From: Urophycis tenuis
Lineage: Eukaryota > Chordata > Actinopteri > Gadiformes > Phycidae
Reading direction: 5' to 3'
DNA: 64,000 nucleotides
NCBI GenBank assembly: GCA_036785325.1
Contig: JAXIVH010000303.1
Location: forward strand, 62,001 to 126,000
Positions 21,368 through 33,397 of the stretch are shown in pieces. Both the position numbers and the translations under genes were made by a program. Numbering within the stretch: the stretch's first letter is position 1; every line of letters starts with the position of its first letter. The notes below the pieces were generated by a model. That model did no database searches and had not been told where the DNA came from. It saw nothing but the letters and a program-made list of their open reading frames with translations.

Positions 21368-24033
21368 TTACATATCCAACAGTTGGGCAAGGAATGGGCC
21401 CCATACCTCATTAAACAGATCTTCCCTCCCAGCCATTCTATAGGTGACACGCTCATAGCCTGCCATTGAGCTTAGAACCTCTATCCACTCCTTAAAAGTG
21501 GACAAGATGGGAGATTTCCTGTGGCGTAAAGTTATCCTGCACCCTGTTATCATAGCTAAACGACACCATGATTTTCGGCGTTTTGACATTTGAATATTAT
21601 TTGGAAGCAGTCCCAGAAGACATAATGAAGGGTTTTTGGTCAAGTGCGTATCCAACATCTTATTCAAGAACAAATTTATTGCATTCCACATGTCACTAGT
21701 TTTGTCACACTCATATAACATATGCACCAGAGTTCCCCCCTTTCTATTACATCTCCAATATATATCACTATTTCTAAGTTTCAGTCTTGCCAATTTGGAG
21801 GGAGTCCAGTAGGATCTGTTTAATATCGTATAATAGATGAGCTGTGATTGTGTTTCACGTGAGTAACAGTACCAGGATGCACATAGATTTTTCCATTCAT
21901 TTTCTGGAATCTCCTGAGCCAGGTCCCTATCCCAACATAGTTTTAAACCATCCAGTTTTGGCACTTGTGTGCTTCTGATGAATTCATAGAATTTTGATGC
22001 TCCTCTGTTTTTATCTCCTATTTTATGTGAAATTTCCTGAATTTCATTTATACCGTGCTGAATATGTTCTTTATTTGAGAGAATGCAATGTCTAATTTGT
22101 AGAAATCTCCAAAACTCTGAATTACCCAGATTATATTTATTTTTAATTTCCTCAAAGGATCTGAATCCAACATTTTCCCATCACATCCTCAAGAATGTGA
22201 ATACCAGACCTAATCCATTTGTCCCAAAAGAAACTCTTCTTATCCATTAATAGTTTCTTGTTATACCATATGGATGATTTCTTTGATAAATAAGGATAAT
22301 TTTTTGTTATTTGATGTGAAATTTTCCATGACTCTCTGGCAAAGGCCATCACCGGGTCTTGGGAGGGAACTGGCCTATCTGATTGTGAAAGGAAGGCCTC
22401 CACAGAAAAAGGATACACCAGTTGCTCTTCCATCCTGACCCACAGAGGGGTCCTTGTAGGGGGCAGGTGAATTTTAGATAGCTGAGATAAAGAAAATGAC
22501 AAATGATACCAGTCTATTCGTGATAGTGCTAATCCCCCCTTTTCTTTTGCAGCATATAACTTGGTCCGATTAAACATGGGTTTTTTTCCTGCCCATATAA
22601 ACTTCTCTATCATCCCGTTATATGTTTTAAGTAGTGAGGAAGGGAGACTTAGCGGTAACATGGAAGTGATGTAATTGATCTTGGGAGTTAAAATCATTTT
22701 AACTAAATTGAGTCTGCCTATCAGGGAAATATTCAACTTGTCCCAATTTTGTAACAGAGTTTGGGTTTTCTGAATGACTGGAGATATGTTGGCTTCCATA
22801 ATTTTTTTCAGACCTGGTGTTAGTTTGATGCCCAGATATGTTAATCCTTCTGGCATCCATCTGAATTTCCAGTTCCTTCTGATATCTGGGGGGCATGATT
22901 TTGATAACGGCATGGCTTCTGATTTTGACCAGTTAACAGTATATCCTGATATCTCTGAAAATTTTTTATAACTGAGCAAATTTCTGGGACTGAGGATTCG
23001 GGGTTACTGGATATCAATAAAACATCATCAGCATATAGAAAAAGCTTGTGTTCCTCCTCCCCTGCCTGTTCACCCCGTACATTTGAATTAGCCCGTAAGG
23101 CTATGGCCAGGGGTTCAAGAAATATGGCAAACATTAGAGGTGACAGGGGTGAGCCTTGTCTAACGCCACGATTTAGTCTAATTTGAGGTGACATAATCCC
23201 ATTAGTTAAGACTGTAGCTGATGGATCAGTATAGTTTCACCCACTTCCTAAATATTGGTCCAAATCCAAATTTTTCTAGTGTATAAAACAAAAAAGGGAA
23301 CTCCACTTTATCAAACGCCTTTTCAGCGTCTAATGAAAAGGCAATAGTTGGTGTGTCATAGTTTCTTGTCATCCACATAATATGTAACAGTCTTCGGAGG
23401 TTGTCCGCAGAGCTCCTTCCCCGCATAAATCCCACCTGATCCTGATGAATGAGAAATGGGACCACTTCTTCCAATCTAGTTGCTAAGATTTTGGCAAGAA
23501 TTTTTTCGTCCACATTAATTAAAGGTATAGGGCGATAATTAGCACACTGCTGTGGGTCTCTCCCCTTTTTATGCAGTAGCGTAATAACCGCTGCCCTCAT
23601 GCTTTCAGGTAGCCTACCTCTTTGTAATGCATCTCGATAAACAACCAGTAATCTGGGGGCAAGATCTTCTATGAATTTCTGATAGAAGTCTACTGAGAAC
23701 CCATCGTTTCCGGGGGCTTTTCCTATCCTGAGGCCTCTGATTGCTGCTTTAATTTCATCTACAGAGATATCGTCCTCCAAAAGTGCTCTCCCATCCTGTG
23801 TTAAAGCTGGAGTTTCAATTGAGGAAAAAAAAACTTTCTAATTTGTTTTTGTCTATCCCACCCTGAGATGTATACAATTCTTGATAAAACTCCCTAAATG
23901 TGGTTTTAATGTCTCTTTTGTTCGTGATAAGGTTATTGTCTTTATCAAAAATCGATGGGATAATATTTTGAGATTGTATTTGTTTTACTCTATGTGCCAG
24001 TACTTTACCAGCTCACTCTCCCTGCTCAAAATA
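21368..24033 (-). pseudogene. L1-like reverse transcriptase and C-terminal domain
   Basis: Blocks in order: GKAPGNDGFSVDFY, CANYRPIPLINVDEKILAK, QVGFMRGRSSADNLRRLL, SLDAEKAFDKVE, RQGSPLSPLMFAIFLEPLA and the catalytic FLYADDVLLIS. These are followed by the thumb (SGYTVNWSKSEAMPL) and a C-terminal Cys/Trp-rich region. Frame changes occur near 23,210 and 22,900 and again before 21,964, so no single polypeptide can be made. The block pattern is that of the L1/Tx1 group rather than L2 or RTE. Confidence 0.75.
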
Positions 24034-24041
24034 CTTCTGTC

Positions 24042-25105
24042 TAGGGCTGCACGATATTAGGAAAACATGCGATATGCAATAACATTATTTATATTGCGAT
24101 AACGATATGTCTTGCGATATTTCATGTTTTTATTCACTCTACTTGCTGCCAACATAGACTGATGCAGAAATGAAAAAAGAAATGCATTGTTTTCATTCCA
24201 ACATTATTTTTATTGAAAAATGCAGCTACAGCTGCAATTCTGGCCACCTTGCCCCCTTTATGGCGAGATATTGGCCAAAAAAAGCTGACAAAAGAAACAA
24301 TCAGCACCAATAGTAGTTAAACTTTAGTAGTTAAACTAAAGTGCATGTGTTGAACTGGAGAACAAACACTGTGGGCCTCATTTACTAACAGAATTGCGCC
24401 CATTTCTAGCGTAATTTGCGGGTAAAATAGGCGTAAAAACATGGAACCGTATTTACTAACGTGGCGCAACGGGGTAAATGCGCAAATAGCCTGCCTCTGA
24501 ATAGGCGATAGGCAAGTTGCGCATCCCGCCCCATACATATGCATAAATGGGAGTGTATCAGGGGAAGTGGGAGTGAATCGCAAAGAGCTGGGAGGTAACG
24601 CGTTAAGTGCGCCTTATTATGTATTGTGTGGTATTTACTAAGATTGCCTGAGAAGTGTGCGCGACTCTAATTGGAGCGCAAAGTGGTGTAAAGCAGGTGT
24701 AAACCAGGAAGCGGGTTTTGCTTGAGCCTGTAAACAAGGACATGGCAGCTGTTGTAAGAGCAAGAAGAAGACACCGACAAAGGCACCGCGCCGACACTTC
24801 ATGTACCAATAGCTCCACTTCCTGGTCGCTGAACTTTTTTTTTCTTTTTCTTGGATCGTCCATGGTTACGCAAACGCAAATGTTAGTAAATGAGGCCCTC
24901 AGTCTCTCCTCTCCACATCTAAAACACCATGCGCTAATGTGGGTAGGGGACGGGCTTCTCAGATCTGATTGGCCAAATATGTTGAGATGCGGAGTGTGAA
25001 TGCACGGCGCATAGACTATCGCAGTTTTAGTAATCTTTGCAGTACGTCTATCACAAGCGTTGATAACGCGATAACGGTATTTTTGCGATATATCGTGCAG
25101 CCCTA
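24042..25105. mobile_element. Non-autonomous hAT element with 8-bp TSD
   Basis: The ends TAGGGCTGCACGATAT and ...ATATCGTGCAGCCCTA are inverted repeats. CTTCTGTC flanks both sides (24034-24041, 25106-25113), a perfect 8-bp duplication. The element interrupts the L1 between the reverse transcriptase and endonuclease domains and itself contains the Harbinger element at 24,373-24,898. Confidence 0.85.
24373..24898 (-). mobile_element. Harbinger-like MITE with Myb/SANT gene remnant
   Basis: A perfect 18-bp TIR (GGGCCTCATTTACTAACA) bounds 526 bp. On the minus strand an ATG at 24863 starts MDDPRKRKKKFSDQEVELLV, the usual opening of the Myb/SANT-like DNA-binding protein that accompanies PIF/Harbinger transposases. 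The frame is lost after about 25 residues, so this is a deletion derivative. A TSD was not clear. Confidence 0.7.
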
Positions 25106-25113
25106 CTTCTGTC

Positions 25114-25867
25114 AAGTACAGAATAGGGCAAATTCAGTTTTTCTGTTCAGAATATCATTTAGTTCACATTTAAGTTCATTCAGTTTACCCCATGTATCTG
25201 AGTCTTGTTGCTCCATGTGTTGATCTAGTTTAAGTAACCTTTGACTCTCTGCTTTTTTGATAAGTGAACTTCTTTGTATAATACGCCCCCTCAGCACGGA
25301 TTTGAAAGCATCCCACATTACCCCATGGTCCTCTATCGAACCTTCGTTATGCTCCCAGAATTCCTGCATTTCAGATTTAATAAAGCTGCAATTTTCTTCC
25401 CTGTTCAGCATACAGTTGTTAAAACGCCATCTCAAGCTTTTTTCTGCTTTATCTAGAGGATAGAGGACTAAATCCACTGGTGCGTGATCCGATAGTACTA
25501 TGTTTCCAATCGTAGAACTCAGCACCTGGCTGACCATATTACGGGATAACAGGAAGTAATCTATCCTAGAATAACTTGAGTGGGGATGTGAAAAAAAAGT
25601 AAAGTCCTTTTCTTTTGGATGCAACAGTCTCCAAATATCTACAAGGCCCAACTCTTCTGACATCACATCCATGGCCATAACACCAGCAGTGTTAGTTTGA
25701 GTGGAGTGATAAGTTTTATCCATTATTAAATCCCTGACTTGATTAAAATCCCCCCCTAGAATTATATTATTGTTCCCCATGTTTCTAATTAAGTTACAGA
25801 CTTCATGAAAAAAATCTGGGTTAACAGAATTAGGATCATAAATATTAGCAATATTCATCCTTTGACC
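25114..25867 (-). pseudogene. L1-like AP endonuclease, main part
   Basis: It carries the apurinic endonuclease motifs IILGGDFNQVRD, SRIDYFLLS and IVLSDHAPVDL, which nick target DNA in target-primed reverse transcription. The N-terminal part lies beyond the hAT insertion at 28,239-28,500. Initiator residues read from the hAT side of the junction are not part of it. Confidence 0.75.
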
Positions 25868-25875
25868 CTCTAAAG

Positions 25876-28230
25876 CACATGTGTCAAACTCAAGGCCCGC
25901 GGGCCACATCCGGCCCGCCATACAATTATATCCGGCCCGCGAGATCGTTTTATATATCTGTTTTTAATGGCCCTGTAATATGACGCCCCAATAACACACA
26001 CTACAAATCCCATGATGCAGTGCAATTGCCGCCAACGGCAAGCCGCGGTTCAAGTTCGCGGTCTGTTGATGTACACAACGCTAATATCAAATCAAAGCTA
26101 GACCCCAACAATGGCCAAGAGAAAAATTGATTCTGAAAACCGAGGCTTTCAAAGCCGGTGGGAGAATGAGTATATGTTTACTGAAATTGCAGGTAAACCA
26201 GTATGTCTCCTTTGCGGGAGTAATGTCGCTGTAATGAAGGAGTATAACCTAAGACGGCACTACGAGACAAAACATGAGGACAAGTTCAAAAACCTGAACG
26301 CAGGACAGAAGCTACAAAAGGTAGAGGAGTTGAAGAAGAATTTGACATCCCAGCAGACGTTTTTCACCAAAGCAAAATCACAAAGTGAAGCTGCTGTGAA
26401 AGCAAGTTTCATTGTGGCCGAAGAGATCGCCAAATCAGGACGGCCGTTTACCGAGGGGGAATTCGTGAAGAATTGTATGATGAAAGTGTGCGACGTCCTT
26501 TGTCCAGATAAAACGCGAGCGTTTGCAAATGTAAGCCTCAGCAGAAACACTGTTGCTAATCGGGTTTGTGAGATGGCGACTGATTTGAAAACACAGTTGA
26601 TTGAAAGAGCAAAAGATTTTGTTGCATACTCCCTTGCCGTGGATGAAACTACTGACGCGACTGACACTGCACAGCTGGCGATATTCATCCGTGGAGTGGA
26701 TTCCAATTTGTGCGTAACAGAGGAAATACTGGACATTAAATCGATGCACGGGACAACGAAAGGAGAAGACATCTTTGGAAATGTATTTCAAAGTGTAACC
26801 GACATGAAACTGTCGTGGGAAAAACTCGTTGGACTTACAACAGATGGCGCACCTGCGATGTGTGGTGAAAAAAATGGACTGGTGGGAAGGATGCGCTCAA
26901 AGATGCGGGAGGAGAACTGTGCCGGTGAGTTGACAGTGTATCACTGCATCATACACCAGGAATCGCTGAGTGCTAAAGTCCTAAAAATGGATCATGTGAT
27001 GAACACTGTAACACAAACCGTCAACTTTATCAGAGCCCACGGTTTAAATCACCGCCAATTCCAGTCTTTTCTGCGGGAAATGGATAGCGAGTTTGGCGAT
27101 ATGCCATATCATACGGAGGTCCGGTGGCTAAGTCGGGGAAAAGTTCTCAAAAGACACTTTGAGCTGCGAGAGGAAATCTGCCAGTTCATGGACAGTAAGG
27201 GGAAAGACTGCACAGTTCTGCGGGATGAAAAGTGGAAATGTGACTTGGCGTTCCTGGCTGACATAACGTCGTATCTTAGCGCTTTAAACCTTCAACTCCA
27301 GGGACAGGAGCACATAATAACTGATATGCATGATGCAGTGAAGGCATTTCAAGTGAAGCTGCGCTTATGGGAGACACAAATGCACCAATGCAACTTGTCT
27401 CACTTTCCCTGTTGCCAAGTAATACTGAACCAAGAAAGTGCCACAGTTTTCCCAAATGCCACCTTTGCTGAAAAACTCAGCGCGCTGCGCACTGAGTTCG
27501 TACGGCGCTTCAGTGACTTTGAGGCACAGAAAATTAACTTCGAGCTGCTTCGCAACCCATTTGCAGTCGACGTGGAAACCGCACCTGTAGAAATGCAGAT
27601 GGAGCTGATAGAACTGCAATGTAACGGGACACTGAAGGCAAAGTACGACACTGCGGGGCCAGCACACTTCACTCACTTCATTCCTGAAGCGATGACGCAG
27701 CTCCGCCAACATGCGGCTCGAATCCTGTCCATGTTTGGCAGCACATATCTGTGCGAGCAGCTGTTCTCTAAACGTCACACAGGAGTCGCCTCACTGATGA
27801 ACACCTGCAATCCATCCTGAGAATCTCCACTACACAGAACCTTACCCCAAACATAAACGAACTTGTTGCAAATAAAAGACTCCAAGTATCAGGCTCTGAC
27901 TAAATAGGACAAGAAAAATGGAATGTTATGATTTGTTATGATTTAACTTTTACTTTAAATTCAATTTTTTATTTATATTTTCAGATTTTTTATATTCCAG
28001 CATGTACAGATTTTGAATGTATTGTATTGACAGGATATTTTTTTATGAAGAGCAAAATATTTTAAGTTGAAATTTATTTATTTTGGAATGATATCCTGTA
28101 TTTTGATTCATATTAATGGTTAAAAAACATAAATATTTAGTCTGTTAAATAAATATTTATACTGTTCGGCCCGCGACATTAAGTGTGTTTTGAGTTTTGG
28201 CCCCCTGTGCAATTGAGTTTGACACCCCTG
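25876..28230 (+). mobile_element. hAT element with near-complete transposase, 8-bp TSD
   Basis: CTCTAAAG flanks both ends (25868-25875, 28231-28238). The ends CACATGTGTCAAACTCAAGG and, inverted, CAGGGGTGTCAAACTCAA are the TIRs. It inserted into the L1 endonuclease region. Confidence 0.9.
26111..27820 (+). pseudogene. hAT transposase (BED finger, GTF2IRD2/Charlie-like)
   Basis: A 569-codon open frame from ATG 26111. It has an N-terminal BED-type finger (CLLCGSNVAVMKEYNLRRHYETKH, abbreviated here to C-x2-C...H-x4-H) and a catalytic region with AVDETTDATDTAQL and GLTTDGAPAMCG. The later catalytic part has YHTEVRWLSRGKVL, and a hAT dimerisation start is present (MFGSTYLCEQLFS). After LCEQLFS the frame shifts, probably by a small deletion near 27,765. 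The remainder of the dimerisation domain is still readable in another frame to about 27,903, so only the C-terminal end is damaged. The transposase excises and inserts elements with 8-bp duplications, as seen at its own ends. Confidence 0.85.
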
Positions 28231-28559
28231 CTCTAAAGTGACATCCAATATAACCCATCTACCTTCCTTGTGTGAGACATGTTTATGTACCTGGCAGTCT
28301 ACATTTTTCCTTATCAGGATACTCACTCCTCTTTTTCTCTAGGAAAATGTACTATGATATTCCTGTGCAACCCATTCTCTTTTGAGTTTTGCCGCTTCCT
28401 CATCATGAAGATGGGTTTCTTGAATGAGGGCTATATCAGCCTTTTTCTGTTTCAGATATGTGAGGATTTTTTTTCCTTTTGACCACATTATTGCACCCTG
28501 ATATATTCCAAGTTACAATTTTTTACAATTTTAAACAGCGCCATATTGCTCAAATAAAG

Positions 28560-28870
28560 TATCCCACTGTCATGGTTGCCCCTCCTCTAATATTATAAGT
28601 ATTCGGAAATACAGGATTAGACGTATTGAAGCTATATCTGTATGAGATACCTAGGGTTAAACACCAAACAAACACATACGAACTTAGAAACACACTGCAA
28701 CAGCAGGCTACGAACATGTCACTTTCCAACATCAAACCTTCCGTTAGGTCCCCTTGGCTACGCCTTCAAGGCCAGCCAACTCACCATTCCCCCTGAGTTT
28801 TTACTTATCACTTCCATTGCAATATATTATAGTTCCGTTATTACAGCCACATTACACATTATTACACATT
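28560..28870. other. No recognisable feature
   Basis: Possibly further 5' sequence of the L1-like LINE. No ORF1 motif was seen. Confidence 0.3.
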
Positions 28871-28985
28871 ATTCAAAGATCTCCAGGAATAAAGTTACAG
28901 GGTGGATGCATTATTCGGCAGCTCACATACAGCACTGCCGAATAATGCATCCACCCTGTAACTTTATTCCTGAAGATCTTTGAAT
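28871..28985. repeat. Long near-perfect hairpin (51-nt arms, 13-nt loop)
   Basis: The left arm 28871-28921 and right arm 28935-28985 are reverse complements with one mismatch. The loop is CTCACATACAGCA. A weaker partial copy of the arm (GATGCATTATTC.GCAG ... CTGCCGAATAAAGCATGCA) occurs at 29,078-29,130, suggesting a foldback transposon family. Confidence 0.9.
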
Positions 28986-29459
28986 CACATGGTTTTACCA
29001 GCTCATATTTTGGGCTGTTTTGGCTTAACAGTGTGAATTCCATACATTTAATGTTAGTGACTTAGGCATAAATAATAGCTGATGCATTATTCAGCAGCAG
29101 CAATCAGTTCTGCCGAATAAAGCATGCACCCCTTAACACTCAGTGAGACTTCAAATCAAAGAATGATAGGAATCAAATGGTCTTCTCAGCACCAGCTTAC
29201 TTTATTGGATCGACCATGACAGCGTGGATGACACCCCACATTAATTTTCCACATTTACTATTGTTTTAGCATATCTATCTGAAATCGTACGCTTAAAACA
29301 CAGCCACACAGAATAGTTCGCCTTAAGAAATATCGCGACATTAATCAGGGAATCCTTGTCAATTTCAGACACAATCATTACGGTAGTCGTTAAAAATAAT
29401 TACGATAGTTTCCCTTCAGCTGTGCGCGCTCCCGCGAGGTGCATGCAATTCTCGGCAGG

Positions 29460-29746
29460 CATGCCGAACGCGGCATAACACCGCCGGTTACAAGTCCGAA
29501 GCCCTAACCAGTAGGCCGCGGCTGCCCCAAAAGGGGAGGGGGTGGAGGGGATCGGTTCTGTGCATTTGACCCATCCTATATTACATAGGAGCAGCGGGCA
29601 GCCGTGGTCAGCGCCCGGGGAGCAAGTTGGGGTTCAGTGTCTTCCTCAAGGACACTTCGACATGCAAACAGTTGGAGGAGGGAATCGAACGCCGACCCTA
29701 CGGTTAGAGGACGACCCGCTCCACCCACTGAGCTACTGCCGCCCCC
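29460..29746 (-). mobile_element. Two tRNA-derived SINE heads in tandem
   Basis: The minus strand from 29746 reads GGGGGCGGCAGTAGCTCAGTGG... with a tRNA-like A box (TAGCTCAGTGGGTGGAGC) and B box (GGTCGGCGTTCGATTCC), then a body with GTGTCCTTGAGGAAGACACTG. Next to it, from about 29,525, a second head reads GGGGCAGCCGCGGCCTACTG and is truncated before its B box. These are SINEs, not functional tRNA genes. Confidence 0.75.
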
Positions 29747-29759
29747 TTAAAATGTAACC

Positions 29760-30782
29760 TTACTAACTCGAAATTTGAATAAACACAAACAGTTGAATAA
29801 TTAATCTATGAAACCTCAGGGATATTCATTAAATGCTATCACTATAGACATTTGGGTAGTCATAGGCTACTACCCAAATACCATAACATGAGTCGTCGTA
29901 AAATTATCCATTCATTGTTATTCTCAACCTCTGGAGAATAAATCCACCGCCCACTGCACCACTGTTAAGAGGGGCATTTCGTTGAAGGGACAGCTCTCGT
30001 AGCGCGTTCATCACATAGCTCAACAAGTGCAGCTTCACAGTGATGCCCCCTTAATGCCCCCCTGATGCGCCACTTACAGCTTGCATTGGGGGCCATCCCG
30101 CTCGAAGCAAGCTGTCCGCTACCACAACGCTGCTGCGCGGCGCGCCTACCCAACCCGGCAGAGGTCCCCGGCAAGAAGGCGAGGCGTGCAGCCTAGGCAA
30201 GCAGAGCTTGTAACACGCAATAGTTACCCTCCGACAGTAACAGAAGAAATACATGTGCCTACTGTTGCAGCCTTCTTTCGTTGCTTGGGGAGCCGCATCT
30301 GTGTTGCCAGGGTGTTCTGCACTTCTTTTCAGTTTTTTGTAAAACTTATTATAGGGCTGGTGGTTTTTATAGAGCTGCAACATGCCTGCCTTCTTTTTCC
30401 CCTCCTTCTCCTATTTTTAGAAACAACTAGATGACACAACTGGACCGATGCGACTAGTTCAGTCTCGTCAGTGACGTCAAAATATTTATGTTTTGGTCGA
30501 GAGCTGATCTGGGTGGAAAGTGTCTTGAGATTACATCATTTCTGAATTGGCACTGAATAAATGCTTGCTATTGAATTGTAGAAATAGCGAATTCTACTAG
30601 GCCTACCGGTCTGAAATTGACTAAAGTCGCGATCATACCTGCCAACATTTGTTTTTCAAAATCCGGGTTGATTTGTGCAGGGTGGGGGGGGGGGGGGGTG
30701 CTGTTACTGTTAAGCAGTGGCGGAATAAAATCAAATATAAAATCAGGCCGTGACTAGGGTCACGGGCCCCCCGTCCCGCGTG
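29760..30782. other. Anonymous sequence flanking the nest
   Basis: No gene was supported. There is a short inverted repeat (TTTGGGTAG ... CTACCCAAA, about 29,850-29,880) and a G run at about 30,683-30,698. This is pre-existing DNA into which the SINE at 30,795-47,072 inserted. Confidence 0.4.
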
Positions 30783-31144
30783 CGCGCACAGCGTCATCAT
30801 CATTTTCTATACTGCTTATTCTCTAGTCTAGAGCATGGGTCGGCAATAGGCGGCCCATGGGCCAGATGTGGCCCGCAAGCATGAAACATCTGGCCCGTGA
30901 GGTTGTTTGAACTATAATGAACGATAATGAAAAATAACGAAAATAAAAATATAAAATCGGACTGACAGTCTCAAAAATGCTCTTTATTTAGACACTTCAT
31001 TTTTCAAAACATAAAAAAAATTCTCAGTCTAATAATAATGCTTACTTGTTTCAGGTGAATACACACATTAGCGATGCGCAACCTGAACGCGCAACATGCA
31101 AACTGAACTGAAATGAGCTGAAACTAGTCCTTAAAACACAGGTG

Positions 31145-31300
31145 TGTGGTGTATCTACCTAGCCTGTAGGGGCGCTGCGTTATGTTAATCAGTTGTACAA
31201 TTACATGCATACGGCAGAATAAGAATGAAGGAAGTAAAGTGAAGTTCATGTACATTTGTGCTCCGTGATTTATTACAATTTACTATACAAGTATACAACA
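31145..31300 (+). repeat. Gypsy 5' LTR (156 bp)
   Basis: TGTGGTGTATCTACC ... GTATACAACA. It matches the LTR at 39882-40037 except at two sites. Confidence 0.95.
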
Positions 31301-32236
31301 TATTGGCGACGAGGATGGCACTTCTCGGTCTGACACCACCTCCTCCCTTCCTGCAAACACCTGGTGAGCCAGCGATGAGTTTTGATGCCTGGGAGAAGAT
31401 GTTTGAAACCTACTTGCTTGCATTGTCGGACAATGACCTGCCGGACAACAGAAAGCGCGCCCTTTTGATCCACAGCATTGGTGTGGAAGCACAAAGGATC
31501 TTCTACACATTGGATGCTACAGGTACTACATACGCCGCTGCACGGAAAGCATTGACTGCCTTCTTTGTTCCGAAAGTCAGCATAGTGGCGGAAAGGAACA
31601 CGTTTCGTCAACGAAGCCAAAACGTTGGTGAGTCTGTTGTGCATTATGTAGCTGCCTTGCGCGAACTAGCTGCTAAATGTGACTTCAAGACCATTTTCAC
31701 TCCCTCATGGAAACAACGTAGCCTTTGGTTCTCAGTTACTGATGGTTGTCTTTATTTATCCACCGTCAAACTGTAACAATACATAGTACATCAATAGACA
31801 ATTCAGAAATGAAATGAAGTAAATCAAACAAAGGATATAAAACGTACCTCACTGGCTGCATACTATCCTTAAGGGAATGAGCGTTTGTTTACCTGACTCA
31901 CGGGTGCTAGCGTGCCCGCAAGTCAGCATGGAGTTCATTGACCAGGTGAGTGGTGCAACACCAATAAGTTTCCCCCAACACTGACGTCACCCAATCACCC
32001 GATATCCCTCTAACAGACATCACAACTAAACTGAATAAATTGTTAACATGCATTTCTTATCACAATAAATGACAACACGTAGAAATACTCAAACAAGAAA
32101 TAGATAAAAAATAACTTGCCATTCTAGCAGTTACACTCCCACCAAATCATACATTGATTTTATATTAATCCCAAAGAGTACCGACAAGAACATACATTAA
32201 ATTAGACATTATACTAAACAGAAAATCCTAAAACAG

Positions 32237-32688
32237 TTATTCCGCCTCAAGTAACACAATTAACCTTTGCACAGGTCTATCAAGATGAAGAGGCTTAGAA
32301 ATACGCCTGCCTTTACGATCTAAGGTTGAATCACCCAGCAACAGCTTAACCTTTCTGACTATTCCATCATTACTGGGATAAACCTCAGCTACCCTTGCTA
32401 ACTTCCATTGATTTCGTGGAGAGCCCTCCTCTTGTAAGATGACTATATCATTCACCTTGGTATTTCTTTTATTCCCCTGCCATACTTTCCTCTGTTGTAA
32501 GTTGAGCAGGTACTCCTTCTTCCACCTGGTCCAAAATTCGTCAGCCAAGAACTGCACTTGTCGCCATCTTTTCCGCAAGTACAGATCCTGACAAACGAAC
32601 TAACCAGGAGGGGGCGACATAATACTAGATTTCATAGTGAGGATATGGTTTGGTGGAAGGGGTTCTAGGCTTGTTAGATCATTTAGAT
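32237..32688 (-). pseudogene. BEL/Pao pol C-terminus (DUF5641-type)
   Basis: It encodes RKRWRQVQFLADEFWTRWK, then KVNDIVILQEE, PRNQWKLARV and YPSNDGIVRKVKL, the conserved tail after the BEL/Pao integrase. The upstream part (about 32,579-32,688 and, beyond the hAT insert, 34,121-34,163) still reads NSRPLTIEHLNDLTSLEPL. Protease, reverse transcriptase and most of the integrase are missing. Confidence 0.75.
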
Positions 32689-32989
32689 CAGAGGTCACTA
32701 ACAGGCGGACCGCGGTCCGGGTCCGGACCCAGACGCCGTCGTATGCGGACCCACCCCTATAATCAATAAATAACTGAGGGATTTCACATTTTGGCGGGGC
32801 ACTTCTATTTTAACCAGCACAGCTTTTCTAGTCTTTACGGTATTTGTTTAGCAGACCTTACAGACCAATTACATGCTAGTTAAGCCATCCCACGTGATGC
32901 TGCTCAGCCAATCAAATCTGTGTAAACAACAGCGTGAATCTGAATACAGGGATGAGAGGCGAGTGACAGGTGGAAAGGGAAGATAGCGA

Positions 32990-33390
32990 AAGAGGGAGAT
33001 GACACGGAGAGACAAGTGAGCCAGAGAAAGGAAGAGAAGACAGAGAGACGAGTGAGCGGGAGACAGGGAGAGGACACGGAAAGATGGGTGAGCAAGAGAT
33101 AGGAAACGGAGAGACAAGTGAGCGGGAAATAGGAAACGGAGAGACGATTGAGCGAGAGATAGGAAACGGAGAGACGAGTGAGGAAACGGAGAGACGAGTG
33201 AGCGGGAGATAGGAAACGGAGAGACGAGTGAGGAAACGGAGAGACGAGTGAGCGGGAGACAGGGAGAGGACACGGAGAGACGAGTGAGGAAACGGAGAGA
33301 CGAGTGAGCGGGAGACAGGGAGAGGACACGGAGAGACGAGTGAGCGGGAGACAGGGAGAGGACACGGAGAGACGAGTGAGCGGGAGACAG
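32990..33390 (+). repeat. Minisatellite, GAGACGAGTGAGCGGGAGA-type units
   Basis: Tandem units built from GAGACGAGTGAGCGGGAGA, with either CAGGGAGAGGACACG or TAGGAAACG spacers, in variable order just upstream of the transposase ATG. The minus-strand Ser/Leu-rich frames over it are repeat artefacts. Confidence 0.85.
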
Positions 33391-33397
33391 AAAAGTA

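Larger units (their letters stand above)
21163..28510 (-). mobile_element. L1/Tx1-like LINE, broken and carrying nested elements
   Basis: On the minus strand the order is: endonuclease N-terminus (about 28,500-28,239), hAT insertion, rest of endonuclease (25,867-25,114), a second hAT insertion, reverse transcriptase (24,033-22,152), C-terminal region (21,964-21,368) and an A-rich 3' end (T run at 21,163-21,185 on plus). ORF1 was not recognised and the 5' end is unresolved. Confidence 0.75.

Noticed and set aside
26260..27778. Minus-strand frames of 90-170 codons
   Set aside because: Antisense of the hAT transposase.
29530..29746. tRNA gene
   Set aside because: A and B boxes are present but no complete cloverleaf; the body and position identify a SINE.
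30051..30434. Overlapping 110-117 codon frames on both strands
   Set aside because: No domain, splice or repeat evidence, and both strands are equally open.
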